A DNA stretch of 10,262 bases from an uncultured Prevotellaceae bacterium (lineage in GTDB: Bacteria > Bacteroidota > Bacteroidia > Bacteroidales > Bacteroidaceae): NCBI GenBank assembly GCA_900315105.1, contig OMXX01000119.1, positions 1 through 10,262 on the forward strand, read 5' to 3'. Positions 6,745 to 10,262 of the stretch are shown here, in pieces. Position numbers and translations under genes: made by a program. Position 1 is the stretch's first letter. The number at the start of each line of letters is the position of its first letter. Below the pieces are notes generated by a model, which did not search any database, was not told where the DNA came from, and saw nothing but the letters and a program-made list of their open reading frames with translations.

Positions 6745-7821
6745 TCAACCGTTATAATTCCAGACTTCGAAATTCATATTACTTGCTATCTGATAAAGTG
6801 GGGAAAAAGTCTTGCTGAAAACCTCAATAACTTTCTCTTTTTCTAAACCTATCAAGTCATAAGGCCGCTCAATAATGGTACAATAGTCTTCAAGCAATTT
6901 GTCATTTGGATTCTGTTCATAGATAATCTTGACAGCCTTCTGATGCTCAAGCGCTAGTTTTGATAAATAAACATCAAGATTAGGCAGTTTATCACTTTTT
7001 GAGGAATTAATACTCGGATCAGAAGGCATCAGATTCCATATCTGGTCGTGAGTAACAAAACTCCATGGCATAAAATGGTCTAAGTCATAGTTCCCAGGCT
7101 CAAGGATTATGCCTGTATAGATACAATGAATGCCCTCTTGTTTATAAATAACCTTATCCCAGAATTTATGTTGCTTTTGTAATGAATTTCGCCCAATCGG
7201 CTTAATCAGTTTATTTGGGATATTTGGTACATTAGGATTTCTTGCCTGCACAAAGCCTGTTAAATTCCAATAAGCGAAATCCTTTAGAATGCTAAAGTTC
7301 TTGCAGAGATAATCATGCCAAATAGGATTAATCGTAATAATCCAATCACCATTTTCTTTGGTAAGAGAATAAAGGCAGCCATTCTCAAAAGACTCCGAGC
7401 GCTTAGCCATCAACGCATCATCACTTGTATCAATCCATGGTCGAAGAAATCTGAAAGGAACATTCTTCGTGAATACACGCATCAATGCCTTTATAGCCCT
7501 TGGGTTATCATGATTAATGATTGTATCTACAAGCTGCGTCTTATCTATATCTATCGGTAAATCAATGAACTCCCTCAATTTACGAACTTGTTTGTCTAGA
7601 GAGTCCAATTTGCCGAAAGACAAATGGAAATAATGAATTGGATACCATGCATTTGCAATCATCTCGGTAATGATTTCCCAGATAACCATGCGCTCCTTGC
7701 CTTTAACAACATGGAGTTCAAGTATTGAGAGAAACCAATAATACTTGTATGTAGCAACAGTATCCTTGAATATGCATCCAAGTCTATCTGTCAAAAGATT
7801 ATTGTAATGAGGTAACTGCAT
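6745..7821 (-). CDS. HNH endonuclease, first gene of the three-gene operon
   Basis: This 358-residue protein carries a single HNH nuclease domain at about 225-285: HCIYTG (232-237), the catalytic DLDHF (246-250) followed by MPWSF, then WNLMPSD (262-268) and the last HNH element SINSSKSDKLP (270-280). D248, H249, N263 and N272 are in the usual places. Only one cysteine is present where zinc-ribbon HNH proteins have pairs. It is closest to the HNH_4-like form. Residues 1 to about 130 (ATYKYYWFLSILE..., ITEMIANAWYPIHYF) resemble N-terminal regions I associate with other HNH proteins from accessory loci; this segment may sense a partner or target. The C-terminus (285-358) is helical. The start is the first ATG after a structured leader, with a consensus promoter at 7997-8028. 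Confidence 0.88.
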   Translation of the reverse strand: MQLPHYNNLLTDRLGCIFKDTVATYKYYWFLSILELHVVKGKERMVIWEIITEMIANAWYPIHYFHLSFGKLDSLDKQVRKLREFIDLPIDIDKTQLVDTIINHDNPRAIKALMRVFTKNVPFRFLRPWIDTSDDALMAKRSESFENGCLYSLTKENGDWIITINPIWHDYLCKNFSILKDFAYWNLTGFVQARNPNVPNIPNKLIKPIGRNSLQKQHKFWDKVIYKQEGIHCIYTGIILEPGNYDLDHFMPWSFVTHDQIWNLMPSDPSINSSKSDKLPNLDVYLSKLALEHQKAVKIIYEQNPNDKLLEDYCTIIERPYDLIGLEKEKVIEVFSKTFSPLYQIASNMNFEVWNYNG

Positions 7822-7825
7822 ATAA

Positions 7826-7942
7826 AGAACTATGTTCTGTAAATCTTTTAGTTTTGCCCGAATTTATGCAATAAATCTGTTGACATTTCCATTAATTGGT
7901 ACACCAATAAACTTCATGTGTTGACTATACACACCAACAGAT
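7826..7942 (-). promoter_or_regulatory. structured 5' leader of the HNH operon with nested inverted repeats
   Basis: In the leader, 7875-7882 (ATCTGTTG) is exactly complementary to 7935-7942. Two further dyads lie inside: ATTGGT/ACCAAT (7895-7908, 2-bp spacer) and TGTGT/ACACA (7917-7921 with 7929-7933). Together they would make a branched fold. AGAAC/GTTCT (7826-7838) forms a hairpin just before the start codon. TGTTGAC is directly repeated at 7878 and 7919, and ACACCAA at 7901 and 7931. This could be an RNA control element or a set of operators. No riboswitch family was recognised. Confidence 0.4.
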
Positions 7943-7996
7943 GTAAACACAATAAGAAATAAAAACTAATGATTACAATATAATTTTAATTAAATG

Positions 7997-8028
7997 CAAA
8001 ATTATACAAAACTTTCAATACCTCCAAA
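7997..8028 (-). promoter_or_regulatory. consensus Bacteroidetes promoter for the HNH operon
   Basis: The minus strand shows TTTG (8025-8028), a 20-bp spacer and TAATTTTG (7997-8004). Transcription would begin near 7990 and leave a leader of about 170 nt before the HNH start codon. No other promoter is seen between the three genes of the operon. Confidence 0.6.
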
Positions 8029-8128
8029 TTTCTCCCCTACTTTTTGTAAGATAACCAAAAATCTCCACCTCCGCATCTGCAACGAACAAAACGCATCCGT
8101 GGGGGCATACTCCTTGATTTTACCCCAT

Positions 8129-8375
8129 GTTAGTTTTTTACTTGTTAGTTTTTTGACGAATGAAATATTTGTAAATTACTAATAACAAGCAGGTTTTGGT
8201 GTCAGGGTTAGTTTTTTCCCCATTTTTCCAAAAGCTATATATACGCGCGGGGGGCGCGCGAATAAAAAGGGTTTCACGATTTACCCCTAAAAAACTAGCC
8301 CTAATATCGCAACTAACTGACAAACTGCAACTTGCGCTCTTTTGAAAGAGTAAAAACTAACAAACAAAAACTAAC
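8129..8375. repeat. nested dyad of about 250 bp centred on a G/C-only core
   Basis: GTTAGTTTTTT occurs at 8129-8139, 8144-8154 and 8207-8217. Its complement occurs at 8289-8299 (one change, AAAAAACTAGC), 8352-8361 and 8366-8375. The outer pairs and the inner pair share a midpoint at about 8252, which is also the middle of a 17-bp tract of only G and C (8244-8260, CGCGC at both ends) flanked by TATATATA. A smaller dyad, CTCTTT/AAAGAG, is at 8337-8350. No protein gene is convincing here. Such symmetry suits a protein-organised DNA site such as an origin, recombination site or dual control region; which one cannot be read from the sequence. Confidence 0.6.
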
Positions 8376-8376
8376 A

Positions 8377-8490
8377 TCATGGCTCTCCGAGATATTCATG
8401 GATTCTTTTTACCTCCGCATCACGTTTCTCGGTGTGTATGGTAACCGTCACCAAATTGTCCTATTCTAATGTCTGTTGCATATTTGGCAT
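8377..8490 (-). pseudogene. short ORF remnant interrupted by a stop codon
   Basis: From an ATG at 8490 the minus strand reads MPNMQQTLE, a TAG at 8461-8463, then in the same frame DNLVTVTIHTEKRDAEV, KRIHEYLGEP and TGA. The second part has a strand-then-helix look typical of small Bacteroidetes proteins. A -7 box (TAACTTTG, 8578-8585) lies upstream, without a -33 match. A second frame is also open across 8408-8518 with no ATG. It may be a decayed small gene or chance. Confidence 0.22.
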
Positions 8491-8655
8491 TTACTTTTAT
8501 TCCAATAATGGGGTTACTACAACCGTGTTACTATATTGAGATTGGGGCACTACCAAATTTACATAATATCTACCTTGCAAAGTTACCAAAAAAATCTAAT
8601 ATCGCAGATTTGTCTGCACTTTAACTTTATTTTCATTACAATTCATAGAAATTCA

Positions 8656-8856
8656 AGTCATGATAGTCATTAGTCATTAGTCGTTTTCGATTTCGGAGAT
8701 GCTTATTTTTCGGCAAAGGAAATAAGATATATAAATATATATCTATTTACTTTGAGCACAAAACGCATTTCATTTCGCTTAGTGACTAATGACTATTGAC
8801 TAACGTGACTAAGCACTTAGTCATGATGGTCATTAGTCAATAGTCATTTTTGATTT
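8656..8856. repeat. heptamer-based direct and inverted repeats
   Basis: A 38-bp block at 8656-8693 is repeated directly at 8819-8856 with four differences. Both copies are built from AGTCATT-like heptamers and end in GATTT. Between them, the complementary heptamers GACTAAT, GACTATT and GACTAAC run at 8784-8804. Thus 8788-8803 pairs exactly (16 bp) with 8833-8848, and TGACTAAG (8806-8813) pairs with CTTAGTCA (8816-8823), making one long interrupted hairpin. The block lies upstream of the DUF6266 promoter and contains no gene. Confidence 0.65.
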
Positions 8857-8940
8857 GATTTCTATTCCATAAACCTTCAAACTCAGCGACACAATCTTCC
8901 GACATTGGCGACAACTATAGGTCTGCCGACGAAAAATTCA

Positions 8941-8948
8941 TACCTTTG
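8941..8948 (+). promoter_or_regulatory. Bacteroidetes -7 box for the DUF6266 gene
   Basis: TACCTTTG followed by CA matches the -7 element well. No TTTG stands 19-21 bp upstream (8917-8922 reads ATAGGT), so activity may depend on an activator or the upstream repeats. The start would be near 8955, giving a leader of about 220 nt. Confidence 0.45.
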
Positions 8949-8991
8949 CATCGTGAATCAGAAAGATCACCTGCCGTCCGCAAGCATCGGA

Positions 8992-9035
8992 GTGAGTCCT
9001 ATGTAGTTCCCATGTGAATCCTATGTGAATCCCAT
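8992..9035 (+). repeat. four tandem 11-bp repeats in the DUF6266 leader
   Basis: GTGAGTCCTAT, GTAGTTCCCAT, GTGAATCCTAT and GTGAATCCCAT follow one another without gaps. The period equals about one helical turn of DNA, which would place bound proteins on one face. The last copy overlaps a hairpin in which CCCATTT (9031-9037) pairs with AAATGGG (9050-9056). Confidence 0.65.
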
Positions 9036-9137
9036 TTTTCAGCGGACATAAATGGGAAAAGCAAATAGATGAACAGGGAACAAAAAGGACAAACGAAGAT
9101 GTTAGGCAGAAGAAACTAAGATTACTAATTTTTGAAC

Positions 9138-9179
9138 CCGGAACCCCTCACCGGTCAAACAAACGAGGGGGGAAAAATG
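9138..9179 (+). promoter_or_regulatory. purine-rich ribosome site partly masked by a hairpin
   Basis: GAGGGGGG (9165-9172) lies 4 bases before the ATG at 9177 and decides this start. CCCCTC (9144-9149) can pair with GAGGGG (9165-9170), which would hide the ribosome site. CCGG at 9138-9141 and at 9151-9154 can form a competing hairpin that puts CCCCTC in its loop. The sequence therefore allows two exclusive folds; whether they act is unknown. Confidence 0.4.
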
Positions 9180-10088
9180 GCAATACTTAACGGCCTTATT
9201 CGTAAAATGAATGGATCTGCAGGTCAGCTCACCTTCAAGCAGGTCAATGGTATGACCATTGTGTCAGAAAAGATGACGAGCATCAAAAATCCTCGTACTG
9301 AGGGACAGATGAGAACACGCACACGTTTCACCAACATCATCGCGATGTACAAGGGCATCCGTCCGCTCCTCAACTATGGCTTCGAGTCAAAGCCAAAGAA
9401 CCTCAGCGACTACAACATGTTCGTGAAGCTGAACATGCAGCGCACGCCTATCTACCTCACCAAGCAGGCGGTTGCAGGCGGTGCTTGTGTAGCAACAGCC
9501 TATCAGATTTCACAGGGCTCGCTCCCTGCTATCGTGGTGACTGGCACAGGTCAGAGCGGCGTGACTGACATCCGTCTTGGCTCTCTCGACATCACAAGCA
9601 ACACTACCGTGGCGCAGTTCTCAACGAAGGTTGTGGAGAACAACGCTGACTACCGCTATGGCGATCAGATCTCTTTCTTCCTCGTCAAGCAGATGGTGAA
9701 CGCGGAGACAGGCATCCCTTACTGCCAGTTCTCAGCAGCAAAGGTCATCCTCGATGCAGCCAACGAGGACAAGCTCGCTGACGTGACAGGCAGTTCTCAC
9801 GGCTTCGCCTCTGTCGATGGCAAACTCGGTCACTCAGGCAACGATGGCGATTGCGCGTATGCATGGGTTCACACCCGCAAGAGCGACGGCAAGACACTCG
9901 TTTCTTCTCAGTCGCTTCTCGCTGCCAACACGAAGGAGGCAGAGTACAAGGGCGATGCTGCCTACAACCTCTCAAAGAGCTCTTACGGCTCAAGCATTGA
10001 GTCATTCCTCGTGCCTGATGGTGAGAGCACAGGTGCAACCGCAGGCGGTGATGGTGATGACGAGGAAGGGGGCGGCGGTGGTCTCTAA
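9177..10088 (+). CDS. DUF6266 family protein
   Basis: The 303-residue protein starts with MAILNGLIRKMNGSAGQLTF, then has SIKNPRTEGQMRTRTRFTNI (about 38-57) and YNMFVKLNM (about 86-94). This is the layout of DUF6266, a Bacteroidetes family of unknown function. The usual opening is Met-Ala-Ile/Leu and glycine-containing strands, followed by the P-x-T-x-x-Q-x-x-x-R block. I placed the start at the second in-frame candidate because it matches this family N-terminus and has a purine-rich site directly upstream; a TTG at 9132 would add 15 residues that do not fit. The middle is beta-rich and soluble, with no signal peptide. The last 20 residues are an acidic and glycine-rich tail (GGDGDDEEGGGGGL). 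It is the only rightward gene and is clearly GC-richer than the leftward operon. No function can be given. Confidence 0.85.
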   Translation: MAILNGLIRKMNGSAGQLTFKQVNGMTIVSEKMTSIKNPRTEGQMRTRTRFTNIIAMYKGIRPLLNYGFESKPKNLSDYNMFVKLNMQRTPIYLTKQAVAGGACVATAYQISQGSLPAIVVTGTGQSGVTDIRLGSLDITSNTTVAQFSTKVVENNADYRYGDQISFFLVKQMVNAETGIPYCQFSAAKVILDAANEDKLADVTGSSHGFASVDGKLGHSGNDGDCAYAWVHTRKSDGKTLVSSQSLLAANTKEAEYKGDAAYNLSKSSYGSSIESFLVPDGESTGATAGGDGDDEEGGGGGL

Positions 10089-10090
10089 AC

Positions 10091-10106
10091 CCCGACTTGC
10101 GTCGGG
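10091..10106 (+). terminator. hairpin directly after the DUF6266 stop codon
   Basis: CCCGAC (10091-10096) pairs with GTCGGG (10101-10106) around TTGC, starting 2 bases after the stop. No T-run follows; the next bases are purine-rich (AGGGTGGAAAG). It may stabilise the 3' end or weakly terminate rather than stop transcription fully. Confidence 0.4.
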
Positions 10107-10116
10107 AGGGTGGAAA

Positions 10117-10179
10117 GTAAATGGGAGGTAAATTGAACCAGTAAATTAAGACCAGTAAATTACACGCGGCATCCGCCGC
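10117..10179 (+). repeat. degenerate GTAAAT tandem repeat followed by a hairpin
   Basis: GTAAAT starts four times at 10117, 10128, 10141 and 10155, giving units of 11-14 bp; the middle ones read GTAAATTGAACCA and GTAAATTAAGACCA. The array ends at a GC-rich hairpin, GCGGC (10166-10170) with GCCGC (10175-10179) around ATCC. Confidence 0.5.
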
Positions 10180-10231
10180 TGGGAAAATTGAAAGTTCAAG
10201 GAAATAATTTTCTGATTTTGGGGAGGCACGA

Positions 10232-10248
10232 ACTGTCTGGAAGACAGT
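10232..10248 (+). promoter_or_regulatory. 7-bp hairpin between a Shine-Dalgarno-like site and a possible start codon
   Basis: ACTGTCT (10232-10238) pairs exactly with AGACAGT (10242-10248) around GGA. GGGGAGG lies just before it (10219-10225) and an ATG just after it (10252). Folded, the stem would bring the two to about 9-10 nt apart. Confidence 0.35.
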
Positions 10249-10251
10249 ACT

Positions 10252-10262
10252 ATGAGTAACCC
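10252..10262 (+). CDS. possible start of a further gene, cut by the window edge
   Basis: ATG AGT AAC is open to the end of the window (Met-Ser-Asn). Its only support is the purine-rich site and hairpin upstream and the lack of any other gene in the 164 bp after DUF6266. Three codons cannot show a product. Confidence 0.2.

Noticed and set aside
2940..7821. Classical restriction-modification system
   Set aside because: The methyltransferase lacks a (D/N)PPY motif and any target-recognition domain, and there is no specificity subunit; HIT and SF1 helicase partners do not fit types I-III.
8002..8178. Minus-strand frame ending KVGEKFGGIESFV without an upstream ATG
   Set aside because: It looks mildly coding-like, but its end coincides with the -33 and -7 elements of the operon promoter and its start runs through the KKLT-encoding repeats; a promoter explains it better.
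7994..8323. Two frames of about 60 codons at 7994-8182 (plus) and 8138-8323 (minus)
   Set aside because: They cross the operon promoter and the symmetrical repeat region and show no family pattern or ribosome site.
8656..8856. CRISPR array
   Set aside because: The repeats are 7-bp units in two blocks, present in both orientations, with no unique spacers of constant length and no cas genes.
9745..10131. Open frames on both strands overlapping the end of the DUF6266 gene
   Set aside because: Arg/Cys/His-rich compositions typical of shadows of a GC-rich gene; the DUF6266 frame explains the region.
1..10262. tRNA genes, rRNA genes, insertion sequences or integrase
   Set aside because: No tRNA-like cloverleaf, rRNA core sequence, transposase or tyrosine recombinase motif was seen on either strand.

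Overview
The window looks like accessory chromosomal or mobile DNA from a member of the Bacteroidales, most likely Prevotella or Bacteroides. The support is: several intergenic matches to the Bacteroidetes promoter (TTTG, about 20 bp, TAnnTTTG); a DUF3127-type protein and a DUF6266-type protein, both essentially Bacteroidetes families; and few classical Shine-Dalgarno sites. No rRNA, tRNA, transposase or integrase gene is visible.

Layout. From 116 to 7821 every gene is on the minus strand. Bases 1-2804 hold a small OB-fold-like DUF3127 protein (116-412), an unrecognised 100-residue protein with a possible helix-turn-helix (609-911), and an unrecognised 428-residue protein whose N-terminus faintly resembles HIRAN (1518-2804). 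The gaps between them carry good promoters, a very strong 19-bp hairpin, an 18-bp palindrome and a candidate small RNA on the plus strand.

Bases 2940-7821 form the core of the window. They hold a tightly packed, AT-richer three-gene operon read right to left: an HNH endonuclease (358 aa), a class I methyltransferase fused to a HIT nucleotide hydrolase (289 aa), and an SF1 DNA/RNA helicase ending in a Vsr/DUF559/MTES_1575-like nuclease (976 aa). The junctions are 1 and 3 nt, and a consensus promoter lies about 175 bp upstream. Two nucleases, a helicase, a methyltransferase and a nucleotide hydrolase under one promoter suggest a nucleic-acid-targeting defence or DNA-processing module. The individual domains are clear; the biological role is inference.

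Bases 7822-9176 are 1.35 kb without a convincing gene. They contain an inverted-repeat leader for the operon, a roughly 250-bp nested dyad symmetrical about a G/C-only core near 8252, heptamer repeat blocks (8656-8856), four tandem 11-bp repeats (8992-9035) and a promoter for the rightward gene. Bases 9177-10088 encode a GC-richer DUF6266-family protein on the plus strand. It is followed by three hairpins and a degenerate tandem repeat, and possibly by the first codons of another gene at 10252.
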